Source of the DNA: Procambarus clarkii
Lineage: Eukaryota > Arthropoda > Malacostraca > Decapoda > Cambaridae
NCBI RefSeq assembly: GCF_040958095.1
Contig: NC_091156.1
Coordinates: forward strand, 18,291,968-18,355,967
DNA length: 64,000 bases
Direction of reading: 5' to 3'
Part shown: positions 34,601 through 43,259 of the stretch, in pieces
Numbering within the stretch: position 1 is the stretch's first letter
How the letters are laid out: the number at the start of each line of letters is the position of its first letter
The notes under the pieces: model-generated
What the model saw: only the letters and a program-made list of their open reading frames with translations
What the model was told of the DNA's origin: nothing
The model's database searches: none
Position numbers and translations under genes: made by a program

Positions 34601-35850
34601 CAAGGCTACCCAAGAGGGAAAATCGATTAAGAACCTGGGCGTATGAGGCATGTGACTGGGACAGGCAAGAGCATCTGCTAGATCCAACTTGTGAAGAGGC
34701 CCGGCCAGGGGAAACCTGGAGGCGAGAAGAAGCGATAGGCTGATTGAGGGCGCGCAACCTCTGGAACAGCTCATGTCGAGGTGTCCCCGCTGTTTTATGA
34801 TCGATGTCCAACTGGAGGGCCTCAAGATATACAGGACAACTCTTGGACGTAACCTTGTGAGGACCATGGCATAAAAAGCAGCGAGGTGCAGCAGAGCACC
34901 CACCGTTATCTCTCTGGCCTGTTTTGCCGCAGTTTGCCCAGCGTGCTGCATTACGGCAAGTCAGGTGACTGTGGCCCAATAGATGACAAGCGTAACATCG
35001 TAACACAGGGAAGTTGTAGGGCTGGACCTGATACGAGGTACTGTGTAGTGCCACCCGGTCAGGGAGGGGCCCATCGAACTTTACACAGACCATGGATGTC
35101 GGCCCTGCTGCTCCGCGAAACCTGGTAACTTCCAATAATCCCGCTGATGCACCCCCTAACACATGCAGAGCGGCCTGGATGTCATCCACTTCAACACTCT
35201 GGTCAATTGGGCCAATCTTCCCATACCGGGCCCGAGACTCCTCCTACGACAATACCTGTCGGCACCTGACGGGTCAGTCTCCCAACTTAATAATGTCGGA
35301 TACACGGATGTGTGATAGAGCCTCCTTTCTGATGTGTAGTTTCAGTGCTGCACCCCTACCCAGGGTACGTATGGTCTCAGGCAGGCAATGTGGCCACAAT
35401 ACGGAAGCCTCAATTGCTGCACCTAAGGTACGAAGATTTGCAAACACGCAAACATAAAATGTAAATGTCCTGGATTAGGACAACCACAAACGAGGAATGG
35501 GGTACCACAAGACTAAGGTCTTCTGAAGGGGAAGACATCCTCTTAGCATCTCGCTCTGGGGCAGCATCAGCCGACTCATTTTCCAGCAGACGTTTTCCTC
35601 TCTGGGACTTGCTGTCAACATCCATGGCGCCCCCGCTCGGGGAAGCGTCCATTAGGGATGCTCCGGCTTCCCCCGGTGCTGCGAGCCCCTGGGCAGCTGC
35701 AGTGAGCACACACTGGCCCAAAGAAGCCAGCTGAATTCAAAGATGAGCTCCAGGTAAGGTGTGGAAAGAAAGTCCAGCCAGGAGCGTTCAATCCGCGCGC
35801 CAAGATGGCCGACCTTTGGGCGGGAATCCTTCTTGTTGTTGTTGAAAAAG
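34601..35850 (-). mobile_element. Older LINE, 5' part with gag-like ORF1
   Basis: Reading down from 35850: CAACAACAACAAGAAGG, a GC-rich leader (GGCCATCTTGGCGCGCGG), ORF1 start (about 35721, MGQCVLTAAAQGL) and an acidic/basic N-terminus (KRLLENESADAAPERDAK). After frame breaks comes an RRM-like stretch, then three zinc knuckles, RCYACHLLGHSHLTC, RWANCGKTG...GGC and RCFLCHGPHKVTSKSC (about 34790-34980). ORF1 of I/Jockey-type LINEs binds element RNA. The + LINE insertion at 34600 cuts it; it resumes at 31610. Confidence 0.8.
34620..35189 (-). pseudogene. Gag-like ORF1 segment with three CCHC knuckles
   Basis: The longest open part of the older LINE's ORF1. It starts in the RRM-like half (IQAALHVLGGASAGLLEVTR, VCVKFDGPLP) and runs through three zinc knuckles to NRFSLLGSLV, where the inserted LINE begins. 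The upstream half lies in another frame (35410-35721), so the gene is broken. Confidence 0.75.
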
Positions 35851-35854
35851 AAAG

Positions 35855-36475
35855 GTGAAACGCCATGCAACCTCTGAAGAGTCAACTAACACAACACTTG
35901 AACCTCCTATTAGACTGTTTTACAGGAACGTCTTTTCGACGGATCATAAAACGGAGGAAAGTGTCCTGAAAGATATTAATAGGAACGTTATCCCTACAGA
36001 CAAAAATCAGAAAATACAATTGACAATTTACTACAAAAACAAAAAAAACACCAACCTACTCATGAAAAACTCCCCAGACACCAAACAGAACGCCTTGAAG
36101 GAAACCAACGTCGTCTATGCCTTCACATGCCCACTTGGGGACTGTAAGCCCCAAAGAACTCAGTATATAGACAAGACAACAACGTCTCTTCCTCGGTGAT
36201 TTACAATGCACAAACAACAGGGCTCCATCAAGGAACATATAATCTCTTCACACAACCAGACCATCATCAGAGAAATCTTAACAAGCAACACAGAAATCAT
36301 CGATAGATACAGTGATATCAGGAGACTCGACATCACCGAGGCACTACACATCAAAAAGTCAACACCAGCAATCAACAGCCAATTAACACATAACTATATT
36401 CTACACACTTCAAGACCCAGAATCAACATAGAAGCAGCAAGAGAAAATATGGGCCAATAGACCTTCTGTAGTTAC
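35855..36475 (+). mobile_element. Penelope-like element, GIY-YIG end
   Basis: The + frame encodes IRLFYRNVFSTDHKTEESVL, TIYYKNKKNTNLLMKN, VVYAFTCPLGDC and YIDKTTTSLPR-stop, then in another frame FTMHKQQGSIKEHI, RRLDITEALHIKKSTPAINS. This is the C-terminal GIY-YIG nuclease region of Penelope-like retroelements. The Gly of the YIG motif is Asp here, and there is an in-frame stop, so it is inactive. Confidence 0.8.
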
Positions 36476-36488
36476 TTTCATTCTTTTG

Positions 36489-37005
36489 ATTGATTGATGA
36501 AGATTAAGCCACCCAAAAGATGGCACGGGCATGAATAACTCGTAAGTGGTGGCCCTTTTGAGCCATCACCAGTATCAATAGATGATACTGGAGATCTGTG
36601 GAGGTGCGACTGCACCCTGCGTGACGGGAGATGTCTCCCGTGTTCATTCTATTGAATTTGATTGATTGATGAAGATTAAGCCACCCAAAAGGTGGCACGG
36701 GCATGAATAGCCCGTAAGTGGTGGCCCTTTTGAGCCATTACCAGTATCAAGAGCTGATACTGGAGATCTGTGGAGGTGCGACTGCACCCTGCGTGACGGG
36801 AGATGTCTCCCGGACCAAATGGTGACCAAATGGTGATGATGAGGAAGATTGATGAAGAATAAGCCACTCAAAAGGTGGCACGGGCATGAATAATCCGTAA
36901 GTGGTGGCCCTTTTGAGCCATTACCAGTATCAAGAGCTGATACTGGAGATCTGTGGAGGTGCGACTGCACCCTGCAGTCGCACCGGGAGATGTCTCCCGT
37001 GATGA
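36489..37005. repeat. 170-bp tandem repeat, three units, hairpin-rich
   Basis: Three units (about 36489-36660, 36661-36842, 36843-37005), each starting GATTGATGAAGAWTAAGCCA. Units 2 and 3 contain in order the hairpins CCAGTATCA-agagc-TGATACTGG, GGTGC-gact-GCACC and CGGGAGA-tg-TCTCCCG. Unit 3 has the middle hairpin lengthened. No coding function is visible. Confidence 0.88.
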
Positions 37006-37074
37006 TGAGGAAGTAGAGACAGGCAATAAATAGGCAAGAGAAGGGTGAGGAGCAAAGGTGTAGTAGAGGGGATA

Positions 37075-37135
37075 GTAGGAAAACGAACTGCAGAGGGCCT
37101 ATTGGCCCATGCGAGGCAGCTCCTATTAACCACCG
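37075..37135 (-). mobile_element. Penelope-like 3' tail fragment
   Basis: GAGGGCCTATTGGCCCATGC and GAGGCAGCTCCTATT are the reverse complement of GATAGGAGCTGCCTCGTATG at 43340-43360, which lies in a Penelope-like copy. Confidence 0.55.
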
Positions 37136-37139
37136 AATG

Positions 37140-37317
37140 AGAAGGAGAACCCTGATGACTTCAGACACTTCGCTCTGATGCAGGCGAAGAGTCACAATAA
37201 CGTGGCTGAAGAATGTTGACCAGACCACACACTAGAAGTTGAAGGGACGACGACGTCCGGTCCGTCCGTCGATTGTGTATTGTCACACAATCGACTTGAG
37301 AATTTATTTATTTATTT

Positions 37318-37397
<80 letters not shown>

Positions 37398-37594
37398 GAG
37401 CATATACAAGAATGTACATAAGGAATGTGAGGATACAAATATGGTAATTACAGTCTTGTAAAGCCACTAGCACGCGCAGCGTTTCGGGCAGGTCCTTAAT
37501 CTAAGAAAATTTTAAGGAGGTAAATACTTCCAGAATGGTCCAGGACGGACCGAAACGTCGTCGTCCCTTCAACTTCTAGTGTGTGGTCTGGTCA
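37140..37594. repeat. Penelope-associated palindrome, split by a LINE tail
   Basis: Second copy of the palindrome at 25.5 kb. The left arm is about 37216-37277; the right arm is 37290-37303 joined to 37537-37594. The segment 37304-37531 interrupts the right arm between TTGAGAAT and GGTCCAGG, flanked by AGAAT on both sides (37299-37303 and 37532-37536). Confidence 0.85.
37304..37531 (-). mobile_element. LINE 3' tail insertion with 5-bp target duplication
   Basis: On the - strand this is the last about 130 bp of the LINE at 38335-43080 followed by a long (TAAA)n tail, seen here as about 24 TTTA repeats at 37304-37396. It is severely 5'-truncated. The AGAAT direct repeat marks the insertion. 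Confidence 0.88.
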
Positions 37595-37599
37595 ACTTC

Positions 37600-37935
37600 G
37601 CTCTGATGGCATCACTATATACCCCTGGAAAAGGGGCAAACAGTTGGTGTGGGACTACACATGTGTATCCACCCTGGCTGACACCTATGTACACTTCGGT
37701 GCTGATCAAGCAGGTGGGGCAGTTGAGAATGAACCATGTAGATTCGAAATGTTGTGTAAATTTTATAAGTGTAATACATTCTACAGTTATTTTTTTTTTC
37801 TTCACCTCGAATGAAGATAACCTTTGGAGAACTCCTCTTCCAATTAAACCAATTGGAAGAGGAGTTGCAATCCTCTTCCAATTAAACCAATTGGAAGAGG
37901 CTATTTCCCTGTGGTTTCTCAACCACAGGAAAATG
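37600..37935 (+). mobile_element. Penelope-like leader with start of ORF
   Basis: TTGAGAATGAACC-atgta-GATTCGAAATG at 37724 matches the leader at 43503. TAAGTGTAATACATTCTACAG and TTCTTCACCTCG follow, then a reading frame MKITFGELLFQLNQLEEE that aligns with MSFGEVFQLSPDARK at 43606. The frame is local and broken. Confidence 0.6.
37834..37932. repeat. Tandem hairpins
   Basis: CCTCTTCCAATT-aaacc-AATTGGAAGAGG occurs twice (37834-37862 and 37872-37900), both perfect. A third hairpin, CTGTGGTT-tctc-AACCACAG, follows at about 37908-37927. Confidence 0.9.
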
Positions 37936-37944
37936 GTAAAATCA

Positions 37945-38214
37945 GTCAAATACAGGCGATTGGAAGGTCAATACACCTTTATTCCCATAGCGTCTGAGAC
38001 GTATGGCCCTGGGGTAAGAGTGCTTTGGGATTTCTCAAGGAATTGGGCTTCAGGCTCATTGACGTCACCAGAGACCCGAGGGCTGTCAGTTTTTTGTTTC
38101 AGCGTCTCAGTGTGGCGATCCAGAGGGGAAACGCCTGCTGCATCCTCGGTTCCTGTCCGGAAGCGGAGGAGCTTCAAGAGAGTCATAACTTTTAAGCACT
38201 CTTTGTTCAACTAA
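37945..38214 (+). pseudogene. RT-polyprotein C-terminal tail, frameshifted
   Basis: Frame 1 reads YTFIPIASETYGPGVRVLWD, then after a frameshift near 38040 the frame reads VTRDPRAVSFLFQRLSVAIQ followed by RGNACCILGS. This C-terminal signature is common in retroelement-derived RT polyproteins of marine invertebrates; I cannot name the clade. Confidence 0.5.
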
Positions 38215-38257
38215 TGTATATCTTGTAGTCTTTAAATATATAATAAAACACAAAAGG

Positions 38258-38334
38258 TTAGTTAGTTTAGTTCTTTTATTATACACCCCATACCCATCTT
38301 GTGGGCGGTAGTGGAAAGGGTTACAGAGGCACAT
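38258..38334 (-). mobile_element. Outermost I-like LINE 3' end, left piece
   Basis: TTAGTTAGTTTAGTTC through GAGGCACAT is the 3' end of an I-like LINE copy. It resumes at 43081 with CACATAAT and TGGGCTCAGGGACTG. CACAT on both sides (38330-38334, 43081-43085) is the target duplication of the LINE inserted between. Confidence 0.85.
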
Positions 38335-39392
38335 TTATTTATTTATTTATTTATGCATATACAAGAATGTACATAAGGAATGTGAGGATACAATTATGGT
38401 AATTACAGTCTTGTAAAGCCACTAGCACGCGCAGCGTTTCGGGCAGGTCCTTAATCTAAGAAAATTTTAAGGAGGTAAATACTTGCAAAATTTATAGACA
38501 AAAAATGATAACAGATTACATGGAATGAAAAAAAAAAAAGATGAGAGAAAATTATAGGTACAGTATATTAAAGCACATAGGTAGCTATGATTGATTGCAA
38601 TGACAGCTTAAAATGGTAGTTGACAACAAATTGGTAGGCACAATACAGCATATGGCTAGCACATAAAAGAAGACAGCAATGAACACAATGATAAGGTTGT
38701 TTGATATTACATAAAAATTAGGAGATTGGGTACCACTAGGTACAGAGCAAATTTAAAGCTCAGTGTAGGAAACTAAATAGATGAAGTAAGGTACTTTTTG
38801 GTTTTGCTTTTAAATAAGGCAAAAGTTTTACAGTTTTTCAATTCACTAGGGAGTGAGTTCCATAGACTAGGTCCCTTAATTTGCATAGAGTGTTTACACA
38901 GATTAAGTTTGACCCTGGGGATATCAAAGAGATATTTATTTCTGGTGTGGTGATAATGGGTCCTATTACATCTGTCCAGGGAGAGTTTCAGAGCATGGTT
39001 TGCATTTAAGAACAGGGTTTTGTAAATGTAGTTGACACAAGAGAATGTGTGGAGGGAGTTAATATTTAGCAAGTTTAGAGATTTAAACAAGGGAGCTGAG
39101 TGTTGTCTGAAAGCAGAGTTAGTTATTATTCTGATAGCAGATTTTTGCTGTGTGATGATGGGCTTAAGGTGGTTTGCAGTGGTAGACCCCCATGCACAGA
39201 TACCATAATTAAGATAGGGGTAGATTAGTGCATAATATAGTGAGAGGAGAGCAGAGTTAGGAACATAATATCTGATTTTGGAGAGTATACCAACTGTCTT
39301 AGAGACTTTCTTAGTTATGTGTTGAATGTGGGTGCTGAAGTTGAGTCTCTTGTCTAGGAATAGGCCAAGAAACTTGCCATCATTTTTATTAC

Positions 39393-39395
<3 letters not shown>
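38335..39395 (-). mobile_element. LINE A, C-terminal part and 3' tail
   Basis: From 39395 down the - strand encodes NKNDGKFLGLFLDKRL, KKVSKTVGILSKIRYYVP, LYYALIYPYLNYGICAWGS and the tail HYHHTRNKYLFDIPRVKLNL, IKGPSLWNSLPSELKNC, ending at 38773. The 3' UTR has CTGCGCGTGCTAGTGG and ends in (TAAA)n at 38335. It continues upstream at 42575-43080, across a nested SINE. Confidence 0.88.
38773..39090 (-). pseudogene. LINE A C-terminal RT tail
   Basis: Open frame from FKSLNLLNINSLHTFSCVNY to KTKKYLTSSI-stop, the region after the RT thumb. The same protein begins upstream at 39395 and, across the nest, at 43080. Alone it has no catalytic residues. Confidence 0.8.
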
Positions 39396-39427
<32 letters not shown>

Positions 39428-39442
39428 AGATATATACAAGAG
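39396..39442 (-). mobile_element. SINE, 3' piece (poly-A end), split copy
   Basis: A T run of 31 (39396-39426) followed by GAGATATATACAAGAG, identical to the end of the SINE at 29557. The rest of the SINE starts at 42345 (ATTCTTGTACAGCC). The intact SINE has TTGTTAC between these parts, so the inserted LINE replaced about 5-7 bases. Confidence 0.88.
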
Positions 39443-42344
39443 TTAGTTAGTTAGTTTAGTTCATTTATTATGCACCCCATACCCATCCTGTGGGCGGTAG
39501 TGGAAAGGGTTACAGAGGCACATAATGGGCTCAGGGACTGAACCCCACAATTCATTTAGCTAAGCAAGTTACAATCTTGATGAGCTAGTTACAAAATTCA
39601 ATATAAGTCATCACATCAACAATGGGTTCGAGATCGACCTCAAGTACAGGTTCTAAATTAAGCAACTGACATATGTGGAGAGCTAGTGTCAAAATTGATA
39701 TGTTTGTCCTGCACACCGCCCCCCATCCAGTGGGCAGCGGTGGATAGGTTACAATCACTTAGTTACTACCTACAGTTAGCAAACTGGGGATATTTGGCTA
39801 AAATTTCTGGTAGCAGATCATTTTGAATGAAATATTGACACATCGCTGGAACATTGGTTATAGAATTGTCTCTAAATTCACGTATCTTTTCGCACTCCAT
39901 CACATAGTGACGGAGGGTGTGCGAATAATTTTGTTGACACAGTTTACATTTGGTCAGGTCTACATCAGCAGATAATGAGAATTCCCAGAGATACTTGTAA
40001 CCGAGTCTAAGCCGAGCAGTAGTAACATCTAGAAGTCTGCTGATTTTATTGGATGATCCATAGATGTGTGGCTCCTCTTGCATGATAGTATGATGATAGA
40101 TGGAATTACTGGTGTCAATTTCACTTTGCCTCAGATCTACAAGATCTTGTTGAAGTTCTCGGTGTACAGCTGCTCTCAGATTGCTCATTGACAATCCAAG
40201 GTTACACTCAACGGCTCCTTTAAAGGCAGATTCTTTGGCTAACTTATCAGCTCTATCATGCATTCGGAGGCCAACATGAGATGGAGACCACATGAAATGG
40301 ACTCTGTTACCATCCTTAATAATTTTGTTGTATTTGTGTCTAGCTTCGGACACGAGCATGTTACAGTTATGTCTTAAAGAGTTGAGAGCATTTAAGGATG
40401 ATAAGGAGTCACTTACAATTAATGTATCAAGTTTTGAGACTTGTACACATTTCAGTGCAAGGATCAAGGCAAATAGTTCAGTCTGAAGGGTAGAGGCCCA
40501 GTTGTTTATACGGACTCCCCACTCAAAGTATAGGCCATCGCCCATTGTCAGGACAACTGCACTTCCAGCTGCACCCGTGGTGCGGTGTAGGGAACCATCA
40601 GTATATATAATTTGAGAGAGAGAATGCTCTGTGGACAGAGCATCAATATGGCTTAAGGCGTTGAGCTTTGCCTCAAGACGAAGCTTGGGCTGATCTCTAA
40701 TTTGCTTCTTGGGTGGAAAGGGAGGGATTAAAACTGGAAAGGGTGTAACCTCCCACGGTGCAGGAAAGTGCCGTTGTTGTTTCTCTTGGTACAAATCATG
40801 AACCCCATACATTCTGAGTTGAGTTCCAGTTTTTGTTATCCATTTGGAACAATGCTGATCTTCAATAAAGAAATTCTGGAGGGCTTCTGTGCAAGGATTA
40901 GGATGAGTTAGCCTAAGCATTTTTATACCAATTTGACAGTTAATTTCAGTAACACGATCAACAACGCTCAGAATATTAAGTTCCTTTCTCATATTAAGTA
41001 TCTTTGTGGTACGAGGGCACCCAAGGATTATCCTCAAGGCTTCGTTTTGCAATTTTTCAAGCCCTCCAAGCTTTCTTTCAGGCATCAAAACAAGCAGAGG
41101 TGCAGCATAATCTACTAAAGATCTGATGTATGCAAAGTACATCATTTTGACAATTCTGACATTGGCACCATAGCCTGAGTGATAACCTGCAACAGCCTTG
41201 AGAGCTCGGAGCCTCTCTTTAAACTGACGACAGAGTCTGAATACAACAGGACCGTACAGTGGCACCTCAAGGCCAAGGTATTTGAATCTGTTTACATAGT
41301 CAAGCTGGGAGCCATCAGACAGTTGCATCTTGCGAACAGCTCCTCCCTGCCTGGGTGGGCGCCGATTTAATATCTTTGTTTTCTCTGCTGAGATAATTAA
41401 ACCTAGGTCCTGACATGAGTCTAATACAGAGTTAAGAGTGTTCTGCGTGTTAGCATACCCAGTGGTGTGTATCATTATATCATCAGCATAGCTAATGATG
41501 TGGACGTTGGGTTTGCTCGGTACAGAGTTTAACAGCGTGTTTATTAAGATATTGAATAAGGTAGGACTGAGGACACCACCCTGCGGGGTGCCTAGTTCAA
41601 AGTCTCTTGTTACACTTCTATGCCCCTGGAAAAATACAGATGACTTCCTGTTGGATAAGTAACCCCTGATCCAACAAAGAAGCCGACCACCAATATTCAT
41701 TCTTGCAAGCTCACTCAAGATAACATGTCTATTTGCAATATCAAAGGCAGACTTAAGATCTAGGAAGGTGGTATATGACTTTTCAGTGTGCACGGTAAGA
41801 AAGGTGGTGATGCAATGATGCACACTCCTTCCATGCATGAAGCCATATATCTGGGGGGATAGCATGGTTCTTATTCTATGGAGGCGACGGTTTAGGACCA
41901 TTCTCTCGAATGTTTTGCAAATGCAGCTAGTAAGGGAAATTGGGCGGAAAGCATTCTCTTGATTTGGCTTGGGAATTGGAATGATTATACTGTTGGTCCA
42001 AGAGTTAGGAAGCTCCCCAGTAACATAGCTCATATTATACAGCTCAAGTAGGGGATTCCCTGGTACTAAAGGGAGCAGACGCAATATGTCATAAGTGATA
42101 CCATCTTCACCGGGGGATGTGGCTTTGCCTTTGTTTAGGGCCGCGAGTAATTCAAACTCAGTAAATGGCACGTTGCATTCATCTTCCTTGTGGAGCATGA
42201 AGTCAACGAGCCTTTCTCGATCTCCGTAACCAGCATTTAATCTGAACTGTATGTCTGGGGAAGATTATTGAAGCTAGAGGTGGTTGCCCAAGCATCGACT
42301 AACTCGTTTGCTCTGTGTAGAGGGTGAGGGTGTGCTACTTGGCC
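39443..42344 (-). mobile_element. I-like LINE copy 2, innermost layer of the nest
   Basis: Nearly identical, in inverted orientation, to 31708-34600. It contains the tail (TTAGTTAGTTAGTTTAG on the + strand), the 3' UTR, the 810-codon RT-RNase H frame, the same frame break upstream, and a truncated 5' end at GGCC (42341-42344). It is inserted in the SINE. There is no endonuclease domain. Confidence 0.9.
39766..42198 (-). CDS. Reverse transcriptase-RNase H polyprotein, I-like LINE, copy 2
   Basis: An intact 810-codon frame with the same domain order as the + copy: RT with LDLKSAFD, GTPQGGVLSPT and ISYADDIMI; RNase H with YTDGS, TELFALIL, VSDSLSSL and HVGLRMHDRADKLA; and the CKLCQ...HYVMEC tail. 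Compared with copy 1, I see Arg for Leu in LNRRLHR, Val for Leu in TFLTVHTEK and Gly for Gln in RMYGVHD, and no stop. Such identity over 2.4 kb means both copies are young. Lacking an endonuclease and a complete 5' end, it could act only with help from another element. Confidence 0.92.
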   Translation of the reverse strand: MLHKEDECNVPFTEFELLAALNKGKATSPGEDGITYDILRLLPLVPGNPLLELYNMSYVTGELPNSWTNSIIIPIPKPNQENAFRPISLTSCICKTFERMVLNRRLHRIRTMLSPQIYGFMHGRSVHHCITTFLTVHTEKSYTTFLDLKSAFDIANRHVILSELARMNIGGRLLCWIRGYLSNRKSSVFFQGHRSVTRDFELGTPQGGVLSPTLFNILINTLLNSVPSKPNVHIISYADDIMIHTTGYANTQNTLNSVLDSCQDLGLIISAEKTKILNRRPPRQGGAVRKMQLSDGSQLDYVNRFKYLGLEVPLYGPVVFRLCRQFKERLRALKAVAGYHSGYGANVRIVKMMYFAYIRSLVDYAAPLLVLMPERKLGGLEKLQNEALRIILGCPRTTKILNMRKELNILSVVDRVTEINCQIGIKMLRLTHPNPCTEALQNFFIEDQHCSKWITKTGTQLRMYGVHDLYQEKQQRHFPAPWEVTPFPVLIPPFPPKKQIRDQPKLRLEAKLNALSHIDALSTEHSLSQIIYTDGSLHRTTGAAGSAVVLTMGDGLYFEWGVRINNWASTLQTELFALILALKCVQVSKLDTLIVSDSLSSLNALNSLRHNCNMLVSEARHKYNKIIKDGNRVHFMWSPSHVGLRMHDRADKLAKESAFKGAVECNLGLSMSNLRAAVHRELQQDLVDLRQSEIDTSNSIYHHTIMQEEPHIYGSSNKISRLLDVTTARLRLGYKYLWEFSLSADVDLTKCKLCQQNYSHTLRHYVMECEKIREFRDNSITNVPAMCQYFIQNDLLPEILAKYPQFANCR

Positions 42345-42574
42345 ATTCTTGTACAGCCACTAGTACGCGTAGCGTTTCGGGCAGGTCCCTGTAATACGAT
42401 CCCCTGCCGCGAAGAATCGTTTTTTCATCCAAGTACACATTTTACTGTTGCGTTAAACAGAGGCTACAGTTAAGGAATTGCGCCCAGTAAATCCTCCCCG
42501 GCCAGGATACGAACCCATGACATAGCGCTCGCGGAACGCCAGGCGAGTGTCTTACCACTACACCACGGAGACTG
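42345..42574 (-). mobile_element. SINE, 5' piece (tRNA head), split copy
   Basis: Continues the SINE interrupted at 39442: ATTCTTGTACAGCCACTAG, the middle, the B-box complement (GGATACGAACCC) and the A-box complement (CTTACCACTACACCACGGAG), ending at GACTG 42570-42574. Relative to the copy at 29557 it lacks about 15 bases after GGGCAGGTCC. Confidence 0.87.
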
Positions 42575-43080
42575 TAATGTTGTCTATCTGTAGCTGAATT
42601 GCATTTGATGATTTGCTTCCAAATAAGATGTAGTAAGTCTTTTCGATGTTTAATGTTAGTTTGTTCGTTGACATCCATAAGTGGACTTTTTTTAATTCAT
42701 TATTCACAACATTATTTAGTGTATGTGGGTTGAGGTTTGAGTAGATAAGGGTAGTATCGTCAGCAAACAATATAGGTTTGAGAATATTAGAGACATTAGG
42801 CAGATCGTTTATATATATAAGAAATAGAAGAGGTCCTAAGATGCTGCCCTGTGGCACTCCAACGGTAATTGGTAGAGTGGAAGAAGTTGTATCATTGATG
42901 GTTACATATTGGTGTCTGTCACTAAGATAGGATCGGATGTAGTCAAGGGCAAGGCCTCGGATTCCATAATGCTGGAGTTTAAGTAAGAGGTAGTTGTGAT
43001 TAACAGTATCAAAGGCTTTTCTTAGGTCAATGAAGAGTCCAATCGGAAACTCATTTTTGTCAAGGGCTGATAATATAATA
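42575..43080 (-). mobile_element. LINE A, RT core
   Basis: The - strand encodes [66 protein letters not shown] with the FADD catalytic box, and STNKLTLNIEKT, ending at QIDNIT where the SINE was inserted. It joins to 39395. It is truncated at the 5' side at 43080. Confidence 0.9.
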
Positions 43081-43205
43081 CACATAATAATGGGCTCAGG
43101 GACTGAACCCCACAATTCATTTAGCTAAGCAAGTTACAATCTTGATGAGCTAGTTACAATATTCAGTATAAGTCGTTACATCAAGAATGGGTTCGAGATC
43201 GACCA
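43081..43205 (-). mobile_element. Outermost I-like LINE 3' end, right piece
   Basis: CACATAATAATGGGCTCAGG through GTTCGAGATCGACC matches the I-like LINE 3' UTR. It is the continuation of 38258-38334; homology to the intact copies stops at 43205 (5' truncation). Confidence 0.85.
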
Positions 43206-43259
43206 CCAAAGAGTAGATCCAAATCACGGAACTATTTACTCTACCCACCATAAGAGTAA

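Noticed and set aside
31611..34604. CAAG as a certain target-site duplication
   Set aside because: Four bases are too few to exclude chance, and healing the older LINE's ORF1 with it does not restore a clean frame.
36489..37005. CRISPR-like array
   Set aside because: Three contiguous 170-bp units without spacers in a eukaryotic setting; an ordinary tandem repeat.
37200..37594. A canonical active hammerhead ribozyme
   Set aside because: The CUGANGA core is not matched (TTGAGAATG instead) and stem III with a cleavage site is not clear; kept only as a ribozyme-like motif.
37579..38214. 211-aa + strand ORF
   Set aside because: It crosses a Penelope palindrome, a Penelope leader and an RT-tail remnant; a chance join of unrelated pieces.
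40292..41370. ORFs of 61-64 aa on the + strand
   Set aside because: Antisense shadows of the 810-aa RT frame, repeated identically at 32681-33759.
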